DNA from: Odontocerum albicorne
Lineage: Eukaryota > Arthropoda > Insecta > Trichoptera > Odontoceridae
Length of the DNA stretch: 64,000 nt
NCBI GenBank assembly: GCA_949825065.1
Contig: OX463848.1
Coordinates: 24,274,986 to 24,338,985, forward strand
Direction: 5' to 3'
Shown here: piece by piece, positions 11,255 through 25,097 of the stretch
Position numbering within the stretch: the stretch's first letter is position 1
How the letters are laid out: the number at the start of each line of letters is the position of its first letter
Made by a program: the position numbers and the translations under genes
The notes under the pieces: generated by a model
The model's input: only the letters and a program-made list of their open reading frames with translations
Database searches by the model: none
What the model was told of the DNA's origin: nothing

Positions 11255-11677
11255 AAAAGAAGTCGAGCCACTGGGCTAGAAGAAAGGCGCCATATCGATT
11301 AAACCACGGAGGTAGTCATTTGATTTAGAAAGAAGAATGTTTCATGGTTGTTTGAATATGTAGGCATGCATTGGTATGTTGGAATACTATCTTTTTAGCG
11401 TGAGAAGGGATGTGAGGATCTCTTCATATATCTATAAGTTGCTGACGGGAACTACACCTAATCCTACTATGTAGGAAATTATAAAGTTTTATGTTCCTGA
11501 CAACTATTCGAAGTACAGAAATATTGAACTGTTTAAACCGCCAATAAGTATAACTTACCTGCCATATGCTCTCTGTATCACGGGCTGCCCCTTTAAATAA
11601 AGCCGGGGATATTGACATCTTCAACATTTCCGAAAATGTTTTTGAAGAAAGCATTTTGAGCTTCTTTTTTTTTTTTT
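11255..11677. other. SINE-head fragment, otherwise no gene seen
   Basis: CCACTGGGCTAGAAG and CCACGGAGGTAGTC at 11268-11315 are scraps of the SINE head. The rest has only short frames. Confidence 0.35.
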
Positions 11678-11856
11678 AACCTGGCGAGTTTATTGCCATG
11701 TGGCAATCTCTTCCAACCAACCAGAAATATGTTTTTATATGCCCTAAGTGTTAACCAGACAGGAATCCTATTAAAAAAAATCTGGGTTCCAGTGGGGATC
11801 GAACCCGCAACCTCCGGATCGGCAGACATGTGTCTTATCACCAGGCCACGGAGGAG
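11678..11856 (-). mobile_element. tRNA-derived SINE, well preserved
   Basis: On the - strand: TCCGTGGCCTGGTGATAAG (A-box region), GCGGGTTCGATCCCCACTGG (B-box), CCAGATTTTTTT, TTTCTGGTTGGTTGG and a 3' end at GGCAATAAACTCGCC. This is one of the best copies of the main SINE family. Confidence 0.82.
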
Positions 11857-12394
11857 ATTTGTTAGTGATGGAAGTTAATTGTTTCAGTTTAACTAATATT
11901 TCTTGTTTACTAACTTATATTTTTTTGCTGCTGTATAATAATGTCTCTTAAAGCGTTGTTTGTATATTTTTTTCTTGTTTATGTATATAATTTCTGTTAA
12001 GTTTAGTATGTAATTGGGTTTAACCTGTGTATGTTCACTTGTTGAAAATAAAATAAATAGTCCCTTCTAAGACTGCTATTAAATAATACTTTCATAGATA
12101 CACGGGCCTTTGGGGTAGTCAAGTCTCGCCAAACAACGAGTTATTAATTAAATAGTGGTTTTAGCAAGTTTCGAATAGAGGCTTCGTTTAATCATCCTAT
12201 AATGCGGATAATGTCAACGATCTCTGATTTAACCCTCTATCTGTTACTAGTTGCCGCAGTTTATGAAAAGTTTACTGGTGTTTTCGAGTACAATAATTCC
12301 ACTAGTTTTGTTTTTTAGAGGTGTTATCAAGGCCGTAGCCATCACCTTATCGTTAATCCCAAAATATTTTGTTTAATTTTTACAACATTTTAAA
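11857..12394. other. No gene seen
   Basis: AT-rich with no frame or repeat I can name. AAATAAAATAAATAG at about 12045 looks like a retroposon tail. Confidence 0.3.
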
Positions 12395-12470
12395 ACTGTT
12401 AATAAGACGTCCTTGATGAGAGTCTGTTCTCTTAACGGTGCTATATAAATTATCATTTTATTATTATCAA
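12395..12470 (+). mobile_element. LINE-C 3' UTR fragment
   Basis: GATGAGAGTCTGTTCTCTTA, then ACGGTGCTATATAAATT and a TTTATTATTATC tail, matching the 3' ends at 10.3, 33.5 and 62.1 kb. Confidence 0.65.
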
Positions 12471-12484
12471 ACTTTATAATTGTA

Positions 12485-13035
12485 TAGTGTGTCGCAAAAA
12501 ATGCATACACACTTTTATACCGTGCCATATACTTAGATTTGCTGCAAGAATTTGTCATATCACGCATTCGTGAGGAATATAGAGATAAAAAAGACTTTTA
12601 TATCCAGCAAGATCGTGCACTTCCATTGCGATATGAGGGTTTTTCTTGATGAAAATTTGTCGAATATATGAATTGGACGTACCTAGATGTAGCATTGAAT
12701 ATCTCCCGAGGTCCTCAGACCTCACGCCAGTGTTTTTTTTATGGGGACTCATCAAAGGTAAACTTTAAGGTATAAAAAAGGGCAACAGTTAATGAATCGA
12801 GAGCAGCCATTGAAAGATAATGCGCACAAATACCAAAACAAATTATTCGTGATGTTTGCGATTCCAAGCTATCAGCAATGCATGGACCAGATCGGTCACA
12901 ATTTGAGCATTTGTGATAATTGAAAAAAAATCTAACATATCTCCTTTTAACTTGAAGTTTTGATCTTAGATACATCTTAATGAATACTGAAATTAGAACC
13001 ATTCAAAGTGTGTATACATTTGTTTGGGCTACCCG
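12485..13035 (+). mobile_element. Tc1/mariner-superfamily element relic with terminal inverted repeats
   Basis: The left end (GCAAAAAATGCATACACACT) and the inverse of the right end (CCAAACAAATGTATACACAC) pair as terminal repeats around a broken transposase. The right terminus probably ends GGGCTACCC next to a TA. Much of the left half of the gene is missing. Confidence 0.7.
12550..12915 (+). pseudogene. DDE transposase C-terminal half, broken
   Basis: The reading is interrupted but clear: FYIQQDRALP (second catalytic Asp; usually QQDGAPPH), SSDLTPVFFLWG (usually SPDLTPLDFFLWG, so the third Asp is lost), ATVNESRAAIER, CAQIPKQIIRDVCDS, and a QFEHL end. This belongs to the IS630-Tc1-mariner group with LDFFLWG signatures and is not the same family as the 56.3-kb mariner. 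At least two stops and two shifts are present. Confidence 0.8.
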
Positions 13036-13364
13036 TATTTTAACTGTGTTACTATCATATATTTGGGCTACCCGTATATTAACTGTGTTACTATCATATA
13101 CTCGTATTTGGGCTACCCGTATATTAACTGTGTTACTATCATACATTTGGGCTACCCGTATATTAACTGTGTTACTATCATATATTTGGGCTACCCGTAT
13201 ATTACCTGTGTTACTATCATATATTTGGGCTACCCGTATATTAACTGTGTTACTATCATATATTTGGGATACCCGTATATTAACTGTGTTACTATCATCT
13301 ATTTGGGCTACCCGTATATTAACTGTGTTACTATCATAAATTTGGGCTACCCGTATATTAACTG
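13023..13364 (+). repeat. 39-bp minisatellite, about 9 units
   Basis: The unit is TTTGGGCTACCCGTATATTA followed by ACTGTGTTACTATCATATA. The third unit carries a 6-bp insertion making TACTCGTA at 13099. As 39 is divisible by 3, several frames on both strands stay open, and none need be coding. The first 12-13 bases of the unit equal the end of the transposon just upstream. Confidence 0.95.
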
Positions 13365-13462
13365 TTAACAACATCCACATTAAATATATCCAGCAAACAA
13401 GGAATGGAGTTAATCAATTCTTACGTTATTATACAAAAATCATTAAGCCTGTTATAAGAGGG

Positions 13463-13739
13463 TTAACTCTGTGAGAACCGGATAATGCTTTCTTGTCTCA
13501 GCTGTGAGAGAACAGAGGACAGGAGAGGAGTAGCGGAATTACTTAGTGATTTGGGGAGGCAGGTAAGAGCGAGGCGCGGGAAGAGACCTACGCATTGCAT
13601 TGCATTGCATACTGGTGACCCAGAGACGCTAACAGCACTGGGTCGACTGTCGGTAGGCCTGGACGCTTTCAGGGATAAACGTGTTTTTAACAATTTATCA
13701 AAGGTTTTGGCTTTAAAGTTGCGGAACTCCATATTATAA
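13463..13739 (-). CDS. Unidentified ORF, 89 residues, probably repeat-derived
   Basis: On the - strand, MEFRNFKAKTFDKLLKTRL... runs to a stop near 13463. The ATG region is repeated at 32723 on the + strand (MEFHKSNVKPFDNL), so the start belongs to an interspersed repeat, perhaps the first exon or ORF of a transposon. The stretch is GC-richer than its neighbours and holds four TGCAT words in tandem near 13595. The + strand is also open (84 residues), so coding is unproven. Confidence 0.35.
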
Positions 13740-13770
13740 TATTAAAAAATAAATTACTTTGATATTTCAC

Positions 13771-14809
13771 AAATAAGACCAATCCTCATTTTTACTTTTA
13801 TTGTGAAGTTTGAATTATTTTTAAATAGTTTTAAACTGATATACTCTTACAAGTACCGCGGAATCTTTAGCTATCGAAAATTATTGTCAATCACCTTATA
13901 CATGGAAACCGCTTGTGTGTTAGTTAATTGTATGCAAGCTGTTGCAATTCAACAATCATGCAGTTTTGACAGAACAAATCTAAAGTTCCGAGGAGATACA
14001 AGTTCTATGATACATAGTTGTTAGACCAGACTATATAATAATGGTAATTAATACAAATACGACTAGTGTAGTTCTCCTTCGTGATAAAATATCCCCTCAA
14101 GAGCGCTTTGTTTTTAAATATTCTAAAAAGTAACCATAAAGTGCCGTTAAATAAATTCAGATGGAATGATGTCTGAAAGTAAGTTTTAACTGATATGATC
14201 ATAATGAATAAAAAGACAATTTTCACTTAAGTATTGGCGCTCGATTTTGCCGATCAATATTAATTTTAGGAAGTGATATTTTTCTCCTTTTTATATATAA
14301 AACATATATACAGCTTGGCATTTTACGATAATTAAGAGTTCTTGTTCCACTTTTCGTCGGCATTTGAGATACGATGATATCAAGGAGTTTTGAGAATTCT
14401 CCGATAAATTCACATTTCAAATCGATTCATCGGAGAATGCTCAGAATTTATTTGAAAAGACTATGAATTTTAACCGTACTTTGAAAAGCCCATAAACCAT
14501 GACGCATTTATGGTTTTGGTCTAAATAAGTTGATAACTAAATTTACTATCACAGGATTGAAATAATAATAAGACCAAATAATACAACTTCAATTTTGAAA
14601 TAATATAATATTGTTAGAATAAAAAATGCGTAAAAATATATATATTTATTTGACAAAATTAAAGTAACATTTTTTCAACTGGTCATGAGAGCGGTTAAAG
14701 TAGTCAAGTCTAAACGAAGATGTATGAACTTGGGATGTTTTTGACTTGAGTAGTGTAAATCTTTTTAATTCAATAATTCCGATTTTTTATTAACGAAAAT
14801 AAATGAGAT
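13771..14809. other. No gene seen
   Basis: AT-rich. Short frames on both strands show no domain or repeat that I recognise. Confidence 0.3.
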
Positions 14810-15365
14810 GCTTACTTATGATTGATGACAAACTTATTGGACAAGTGATGGAATTCAAATATCTAGGTGTCAATTTGCTCAGCTACAATGATCTCTACAA
14901 TTAAATAATATGCAAAGTAAATAAAGTAGCTGCTGTGATTGGATGCCTAAAATATGTGATCTGTAATAACAAATACATGAGAATAGACAGTAAGGTCAAA
15001 ATGTACTAAGCATGTGTAAGGCCAATCGTGACTTATGGAATTGAGTATATAGCAGATACAACAAAAACAAAAAGTATTTTTTAGAACCAATGAAATGAAA
15101 ACTTTCCGAGGCATTGTGGGCAAAACGTTCAGAAATATAATAGAAATTCTCATATCCGAGACATACTCGTATGTGAAGATATTGTGAGATGGAGTAGAAA
15201 CCGCATAAGACACTGGGAAGGTTATGTGGAAAGGATTGATAACAAAAGGGTTCCTTACGTGGTAATGCAAGAAATATCCGCTAGCAGTCTTTCCCCTGGA
15301 AGATCTTCAAAAAGTCGGAAAGATAGCTGGGTGTCAACATGTCAGGAAATGCATGTCTGATGATA
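14810..15365 (+). pseudogene. LINE-B reverse transcriptase C-terminal relic
   Basis: Broken frames give EFKYLGVNL, VNKVAAVIGCLK, NNKYMRIDSKVKMY, ACVRPIVTYGIEYIADTTKTKS, WSRNR...HWEGYVERI and GRSSKSRKDSWVSTCQE. The order and spacing match the better copy at 47765-48335. Several stops are present. A TACTCGTA octamer sits inside at 15164. Confidence 0.85.
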
Positions 15366-15392
15366 GTATAAACTATTAATATAACTATATAT

Positions 15393-15605
15393 TTATTGGT
15401 AGCAACATAGTATGTAGATATATAATTAAATTGTATATATGTATTTCAAGATAATGGCGAAGAAAATACATTTAAGAGAGAAGCTATCAAAAGGTTATGG
15501 CTTATTTCATAACATACCTCCAATCGAAATACATCCCTGCCAATAGATGGCGAGCCTAGCCGCGAGGATATCAGATGTTTTTCAGTCCACACCTTAACTA
15601 TAGCA
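15393..15605 (-). repeat. Interspersed repeat C
   Basis: It shares TTAAGAG.GAAGCTATCAAAAGG, GCGAGCC.AGCCGCGAGGA and TTTTTCAG..CACACC blocks with 22675-22915. The A/T-rich end at the left reads on the - strand as CAATAAA plus an A-rich tail, so it is probably a - strand retroelement 3' end. Confidence 0.7.
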
Positions 15606-16619
15606 CATGTCTAACTTAAGAGAAAGAAGAAAACAACTGAATTTGAACAGGGCTTTAACATTAATAATTCGACATTATAAAAATATGACTCCTACACTTT
15701 AAGGGATACTCGTATATATTATATTTTTGACAAAGTAGAACATAGTAAACACATGCGATTGGGTCATTTACAATCTAACAGAATAAAACAGATATTCATA
15801 AACTACTCGTAAAAGCACGTTTACTGAGGTGCTATCATGGATTTTGCAACCATACGAGAAATCACATTGGCTGAAAAGTTCTCGGATTAAAAATCAGGGT
15901 ACTGTGTTATTAAAAAAAGCTTAATACACGCGATAAAAAAACTTCATCTAAATGTCACTAGTTCATAAGATGTGAATCAAACCTAACTTGCAGTGTTTTT
16001 TTACGCAAATCAGGAAACACATTCCGTAGTCTTTGGATAAAAATAAGACAGTGAATAAATTTTGCATATTAATTGTCTATGCGCGACACTGGAGAAGGTT
16101 CCGATCGTCTATTAAATGTCTGCATCGCTTAACCTTCTGGGTAACGAGAGGCAAGGCTAACCTTGTTCCGTGACGTGTGTTTATTTTTAAATGAAATATT
16201 GTCGGTTAAGTGCATGGCCGACTTAAGGAAAATGAAAAATATGCGTGGTACTAGAGAGAAAATTTTATTGATAGAAATTCTATTAAAACACACATAACTA
16301 CAATAAAAAATCATAACATGTGGTTTAAGTAAATACATATTAACGAGACTAAAATATGGGTAGAACAAAAATGAAACGGAAAGATAAAATTTACACCTCT
16401 GAATATTTATTATATTTCGTTTTACATGGGTTTATTGCCAATATAGTAAGAATATATATTTAACTATAATAATAATGCGAGGAAAAAAGATCGCAAAAGC
16501 TGAAAAAAACTGTCGAAATACGTGTTCGAGAGAAATTAAGACAGAAAATAAAATTAAGCTATGATGGAAAAATATGAACTAAAGACTTGTTTAATAAGCA
16601 GGATAAAGAAAATAATTTA
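15606..16619. other. No gene seen
   Basis: AT-rich with octamers at 15707 and 15804. The 79-residue - frame at 16129-16368 has no recognisable features. Confidence 0.3.
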
Positions 16620-16880
16620 AAAAATATGTTACCTTATAGAATAATGAATGACGAGAAACTGACAAAAATACTAACAATACGTAAATGAGAGACGTGGTAA
16701 AATAAGACCGAGGAAATTAAGCTTGGAACAAGTGAATGGAATATTGAAAGAAGGAAATTAAAGGAGTTAAAGAAATCGAAGGAGTTGATAGATATAGGTC
16801 TATTTTGCAAAGCAAAAGTCAGGCGATGTCTGTTTTGCCTACCCCAATAGGGAAATGGCGTGATGGTATGCTAGTTAATT
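16620..16880 (+). mobile_element. LINE-A 3'-end relic, short
   Basis: GGAACAAGTGAATGGAATAT corresponds to the LDQVN block. It ends TTGCCTACCCCAATAGGG and AAATGGCGTGATGGTATG. Confidence 0.65.
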
Positions 16881-18177
16881 AGTAATTAATAACTCAAATT
16901 ACTGACATTCATTAACAAGAATATAATACAGGAGGATACTTTTACACACATATCATGAAAATACTTTCGTTTCGAATGGGTTATCAGTTTACATTAATTT
17001 GAATAAGTTTACTCAGATTGCATGGGTATCAAACCAGTTTGCATTAATTTGAACATGTTTACACACATTGGTAACTAACTAGTTGGTAACTTAACTCATA
17101 TTAATGGATAATCTGTTTGCTTTAATTTAAAGTTATTTTCTCCCATTGTATTTATAAAATCAATAATAATGTTTACTCACATCAACAGGAAAGCAATGAA
17201 GAGTTTATTTTTTCTCTCTCTTGCTTTTTTGCCGTTCACTCATTTAGAGTGTTCTTCGACATTCTTTGAGATTAATTAAAATATTTTCGTTTTGAATGGT
17301 TTATCAGTTTACATTAATTAAAAAATTTTTGTTTTTTTTTAATTCTGTTACGTCGACTGACTTTAAAACAATGTCTGTATTACGATTTTCGTATATGACT
17401 TAATATTGAATTAAAAAAACAATTTAATTAGTTTAAAATTATGGATGACACCCCTGGTCAACACCTACAGAACAGGTGAGGTGAGTTTGATTATGTTACT
17501 AAACAGTTCCTTGTGTAAAGCAATTCTCTATTTTAGATAAATGTATATATTAACATTTGTATTTTATAAATATTATCATACATTAAATTTTAGAGCGTAA
17601 CATAATAAAATAAATATTGAAAAAATAAAGCTTAGTATCGAATAAGAAGTTTATTTTGACATACATATATTTACTTTATTTATTATTTGGTGTACATGAT
17701 CTTACAACGTATATCTACCGATTTTTTTATTATTCAGAAATTTCTTCCAGCCAACTGGCTTATCTAAAATACATTAAGTTGTTTCATAACAGATTTTATA
17801 GATTGTTTATATAAATTCAATTAAATAGTCTATTGGCTTAACAACTTGTGGGAGTGGTTTGAGTGCAGTTCTACTGACGTGTTCCAGGCTGCAGTGAATA
17901 TCATAAGGATTGTCTTGACGGTGATCAACCTCCGATAGAAGACGCCTTATGAAGAAGATGTATAAAATGACTAATTTATATGAATGGTAAAATTAATAAC
18001 AATAATGGTGGAACTAGATGACAGGATTCGTTCAAGAATAAGGAAGGGACACAAAGCATAAGTAAAATACAAGGATATCCTGTGTGTTGTAATATTTTTT
18101 TCAATTCTCTCTTGAATGCAAACAACTATAAACAATTTTACAACTGTGTTCCGTTTTTTCAGGTCACCTTTCTTCGT
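16881..18177. other. No gene seen; weak repeats 16975-17325
   Basis: GTTTACATTAATTTGAA and similar words recur about five times at 50-60 bp spacing between 16975 and 17325, an old tandem array. The rest is AT-rich without frames. Confidence 0.4.
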
Positions 18178-18836
18178 TGGTGTTATATTTTTGTTAGACC
18201 TTTTGTTAGCATGTTGGTGTTAGACCTTTTGATAGCATGTTGGTGTTATACCTTTTGATAGCATGTTGGTGTTAGACCTTTTGTCAGCATGTTGGTGTTA
18301 GACCTTTTGTTAGCATGTTGGTGTTAGACCTTTTGATAGCATGTTGGTGTTATACCTTTTGATAGCATGTTGGTGTTAGACCTTTTGTCAGCATGTTGGT
18401 GTTAGACCTTTTGTTAGCATGTTGGTGATACACATTTTGTTAGCATGTTGGTGTTAGACCTTTTGATAGTATGTTGGTGTTAGACCTTTTGTTAGCATGT
18501 TGGTGTTAGACTTTTTGTTAGCATGTTGGTGATACACCTTTTGTTAGCATGTTGGTGTTAGACCTTTTGTTAGCATGTTGGTGTTAGACCTTTTGATAGC
18601 ATGTTGGTGTTATACCTTTTGATAGCATGTTGGTGTTAGACCTTTTGATAGTATGTTGGTGTTAGACCTTTTGTTAGCATGTTGGTGTTAGACTTTTTGT
18701 TAGCATGTTGGTGATACACCTTTTGTTAGCATGTTGGTGTTAGACCTTTTGTTAGCATGTTGGTGTTAGACCTTTTGATAATATGTTGGTGTTAGACCTT
18801 TTGTTAGCATGTTGGTGTAAGACCTTTTGATAGCTT
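18178..18836 (+). repeat. 26-bp minisatellite, about 25 units, with higher-order structure
   Basis: The unit is GTTGGTGTTAGACC then TTTTGTTAGCAT. Variant units (TATACC, GTCAGC, GATACACC, GACTTTT, GATAGTAT) recur in order. Units 1-4 equal units 5-8 (104-bp block), and units 10-14 equal units 17-21 (182-bp period). This points to duplication of blocks, not only single units. Confidence 0.97.
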
Positions 18837-18987
18837 CTTTCTTAAATGTATTTTCTGCTATTTATGTGTTTTTGAAATGTATTTAAATATATTATGCACA
18901 TACTATGTTGCTATAAAAAAAACAATATTTATTTATTATTTATTATATGGCTCTATCCCGAGTTGTCTTGTGAACCATACTAATATA

Positions 18988-21140
<2,153 letters not shown>

Positions 21141-21179
21141 AAAATACTAAAATAAATGTTGTGGATTATCCTTTTTGCC

Positions 21180-21345
21180 AAAATATCTAAGTATCAAAAT
21201 CCACATTTATAATAGAATTGAAGTCAACATTTATCAAAATATTATAGTTCACATTTATCAAAGTATCAAAATCCATATGCATCCAAGTCCACATTTATCA
21301 AGTAACACTGTATCAAAGTACATTTATCAAAGTACGTGGAAGTAG
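21180..21345 (+). repeat. Degenerate short repeats (TATCAAAGTCCACATT type)
   Basis: About eight variants of ATCAAAGTCCACATTT at irregular 18-30 bp spacing. The same word family reappears at 22255-22400, on the other side of a foldback element. Confidence 0.6.
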
Positions 21346-21736
21346 ATATATTCAGTTGGTCTGCGGGAAGCTGAAATCAGGAATATTTTTGATATCTTAA
21401 TGTGGCTCCTTTCATCCATTTTCCAAGTCTACTTTTCACTCCAATATATCAATTTCAGTTTAAATATATGACTTTTGCAGCATCTTTGACTTTGTTCATT
21501 GTTCTTCTTTCCGTCGGCGTCGTTCGAAAACGTACTTCCCAAGTAGCAGAGATTTTCCGTCATCCGAAAACGTACTTCCCGATCTTTCATTGTTCTGATC
21601 TTTCATTGTTCACCCGAATCGCATTTACTGGACTTTAAAACTTGCAGCATTCATTCTCTAGTCTTTTTGTTTGCATTTTACGTGAACTTGAATTATCATA
21701 CTCGTACATAACATATGCTGTATTTAGTATGTTGTT

Positions 21737-21882
21737 TATAGTTAAGGCATTAACGTTGTGGAGGTTTAAAGACATTGGAATTTATTTTTATCAAACACTG
21801 TTTATTCTACTTTTTTTTTGTGGAATAAACAGTGGAAAAAAGTGGAATAAACAGAGTTTGATAAAAATAAATTACAATGCTG
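21737..21882. mobile_element. Foldback element F, copy 1
   Basis: It starts ATAGTTAAGGCATTAACG, with arms TTTTTATCAAACACTG and its inverse CAGAGTTTGATAAAAA around a short centre containing a second GTGGAATAAACAG. It matches the copies at 25098-25328 and 29670-29790. Confidence 0.75.
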
Positions 21883-22254
21883 TATTTAGTTTTAATTTTC
21901 TACTAATACTACAATGTCATCACCATGTCCACATACATTCCTGTTAGACATTTTTTACCATGTTTATTTAAATCAATCGTGATGAATTTAAACAGTTTTT
22001 AATTAAAAAGCACAATTTAAAAATTTGTTTTTTGATAAAATTGTGTCCTAATTTTTTTTACACTTGTACATAAAGATTTCTCCGTTTTGATTGTGTGTTC
22101 AAGTTGTGATGTTTTTCCCTTTTGTTGTTGATTTTCGTTTTTGGTATGTTGTATTTTGAGGTTTGTTTGATTATTTTTTGTTTTTAATGTACGAGTATTA
22201 TAATTTTTGTTCCTGAAATTTGATTTATAGTAAAGGCTGCCGCCGTCAAAAACA
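21883..22254. other. No gene seen
   Basis: AT-rich, with a TACGAGTA octamer at 22190. The 101-residue - frame here is low complexity (Asn, Lys, Gln, Thr) and is not considered real. Confidence 0.3.
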
Positions 22255-22400
22255 AATTGACTAAAGTCCACATGTATCAATAAAGTAACACAATACATGT
22301 TTATCAATGTATCAAAGTCCACATTTATTCAAGTCTCTAGGTCCACATAAATCGAAGTATCAAAGTCTATTACAATGCCATATTCATCCAGGTTATTAAT
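22255..22400 (+). repeat. Degenerate short repeats, second block
   Basis: AAAGTCCACATGTATCAA, TATCAAAGTCCACATTTATT and similar words, the same family as 21180-21345. Confidence 0.6.
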
Positions 22401-22674
22401 ACATCGAGAGCTAATGACGCGTTCAGAACTCATTTTGCCCCATAAATATAATAATAGAACCGGCCCTGTCTGGAGACAACTATAAATAGGCCATGTCAAT
22501 AGTGGTGTTGCTTCATTTTTCTATCTATGGTATAGTATCAATGGGTTAAATATTTACATAGTGGCTTAGAATCGTGTGGATTATTTATTCTGTGTAGAAG
22601 TCAATTCACATCAGCAATTTACTGATGATGATAGACCATCCCTTTAGATCGAAAGTGATGGAATTAAATAAATA

Positions 22675-22915
22675 AATATAAGTTTATTGATAGCAATATG
22701 GCATGTATGGTACATATTTAAATACATTCCAAAATCATATGCACTCGTATATCTCAATATAAAAAGCAGAAAATAAATTTAAGAGGGAAGCTATCAAAAG
22801 GTTTGGGCTCATCTCGTAACATCCTCCGGCCGAGATACACCCCACCAATATAGGGCGAGCCCAGCCGCGAGGACACCAGATTTTTTTCAGCTCACACCCT
22901 TGAATTACGACGCTG
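22675..22915 (-). repeat. Interspersed repeat C, GC-richer copy
   Basis: It contains GGGCTCATCTCGTAACATCC, CGGCCGAGATACACCCC and GGCGAGCCCAGCCGCGAGGA, aligning with 15393-15605. CpGs decayed at 15.4 kb are kept here, so this copy is younger. The left end gives, on the - strand, CAATAAAC and a TTTA-rich tail: a retroelement 3' end. Confidence 0.7.
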
Positions 22916-24764
22916 TATACCAATCACGTGAGTGTATTCTACATTATTTGCAAGTTGTTGTACTTCAGCAAGCGTATTAAAGTAAGGTGATAAACATCAA
23001 TGACGATCGATCGGCAGATTTACTCTGTTACAGTCTACCACACGGCAGATTTACATAATGCTATTTTTGTTGCAAGTATTGCTCTTAGAATTCATAAAAC
23101 CAGCTAATAAACTTCATGGGTTCAGATGTAATAAGGTCTAAGAGTAAAACCAGTTTGGAAGTGAATTCGCCAGGAATCAAATTGTAGATGTTTGCTTGTG
23201 AATTGTTAGATCATGGTGACGACAGCAATTTATTATTGTCTGGAAATAGTCAAGCCTTACTATGTGAGTGGCCAATTATACTTGTATTATGAAAACTACT
23301 ACGAACATTAAATTTTTTAGTCGGTTCCTCAGGGTAAGTATTGCGAATATGATGATCATAAAGTGTCTCTTTCGCGATGCTTCTCTAGATTCTTTGGTCT
23401 TGCATCTTATAGGGAACATCAGAGAGTCACTCATTTTTACGTTTTTTAGAGAAAAAAATCTGGGTCTTTCGAGTATTTTCCTCTCAACCATTTTAAGTCT
23501 CTCCTGACTGACCTACTGCGATTTTACCCAAGAAGGGAATAATGCGTTGAAAGCATTTGACCGACAAGCTCTCTACTATTTTGAGTTCTTCCAGGAGAAG
23601 CGCATTGGTTCGTCTACGCCCATGTAATTGTTTTCATTTTATTTCTTCATGCAATGATATTATATATCTTGTGGCTCAAGATTAACAATAAACAATGAAG
23701 ATACCTTTCGATCTTGTTAAATATAATCTAATAAATGTCTCAGATTGCATCAACCGGTGATCTAAATACCAAGCCATCGTTTCACTTTCATGTTTATTTC
23801 CATCTGTAATAATGTTTATGAAATTGCACCTGTAACAAATAAACTGCATTCTGGGAATGAGATACGGTTCGTTTTTTCTGAAGTTACAAAACTCGCAGAT
23901 CTTTTATTTATTTATTCATTTATTGAATATATATACAGTTAAATATCATTTGCGAATCATAGCAAAATTTACTAAACAAAATATAAAATATCAACACTAA
24001 AAAAATTAACACAATTCAGAAAACGCTATGTTCATCAAATCACCAATTCGCGAGGAGGCTTTCACCCTACAGTGGGTAGATATCGATGGATGCTAATCCA
24101 GATAACACATGTCTACATAATCAATTATTGATAAAACTAGAGACTGCACAAGTAAGATATTGCTTTTGGTGAGTAGATTTATCTATGCACCATATTAAAG
24201 GTGTGCACTTTCATTATTTTCAGAAGGACGGCAGCGGCGACTGTGACGACTGCTTGTATTTTGAACACCTACCATACATATTAAACTGAGATTATCTGCA
24301 GACAGAATATATCTAGTCCATTTTTACACTTAGGTTTTTTAAATATGTTTAATGCTGCTCATTACTTTAATTAATTTCAAGTTTCTGGCTTACTTGTAGT
24401 ATAATTTAGTTGTTAGTTGAAGTAGATTTTTAAGCCACTTTTTGAAGTATGTGGGTGTAAGTCTTGTAGCAACTTGTAGTTTCCGGAGTTTTACAGTATA
24501 GACAGGAACAGATGATGTAAAGCAGGAAGAGCGATAAACTGGAAATGACTAACAGACAATTTCTGTTTGCGCACGTCTAAGATTTTCCGCAAGAAATGTA
24601 TGTAGGGACAGTTATGTTAAGTATGTTATATTATAACGACAATACATGCACATTTCGACATTTTCTTACATTCAACCAATTTAGCTTTATACGATGTAAT
24701 GTTACGATATATCGCAAACTGATATTTGATAGTAGTTGAATTTATCAATATTTTTTTAAATGTA
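22916..24764. other. No gene seen
   Basis: Short frames only. The 79-residue + frame at 23268 and 71-residue - frame at 23276 overlap each other and show no motif. TTTATTTATTTATTC at about 23910 suggests a - strand retroposon tail. 24470-24620 weakly resembles 29340-29480 (AGATGATGTAAA, CAATTTCTGTTTG). Confidence 0.35.
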
Positions 24765-24950
24765 CAGTAGACTGTCAATTATCTGGGTTCACATTAACCG
24801 GGCTGCGAATCGATCAGAGCAGAAAAAAATTCAATTTTGTGTAACATTTGGAAATATTATTTAAAATGTTATAAAAAATATCGGATTTTTTTACCGTCCC
24901 GATTAATCCGCAACCCGGTTAATGCGACTCCGGACAATCGACAGTCTTCT
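24765..24950. mobile_element. pogo/Tigger-type MITE
   Basis: The left end CAGTAGACTGTCAATTATCT and the inverse of the right end AGAAGACTGTCGATTGTCCG pair over about 45 bp, including ATTAACCGGG and CCCGGTTAAT. TA flanks both sides. The termini fit the Tigger/pogo signature (CAGTAGAC.. with ATTATCCGG). It has no coding capacity. Confidence 0.85.
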
Positions 24951-25097
24951 ATATCGGGATATCAAAAATAAAAATATTGTGATATTCGACAGTTAAAAAT
25001 TAATTAACAAAAAAAAACGCTAGGACGTAAATTTAACTAAACACTTGGCCACATTTTCGACAATTCACCTAATAAATAAGTAAGTAATATTTTATTT

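Noticed and set aside
12980..13380. Three overlapping ORFs of 114-125 residues on both strands
   Set aside because: All come from the 39-bp unit, which is open in several frames.
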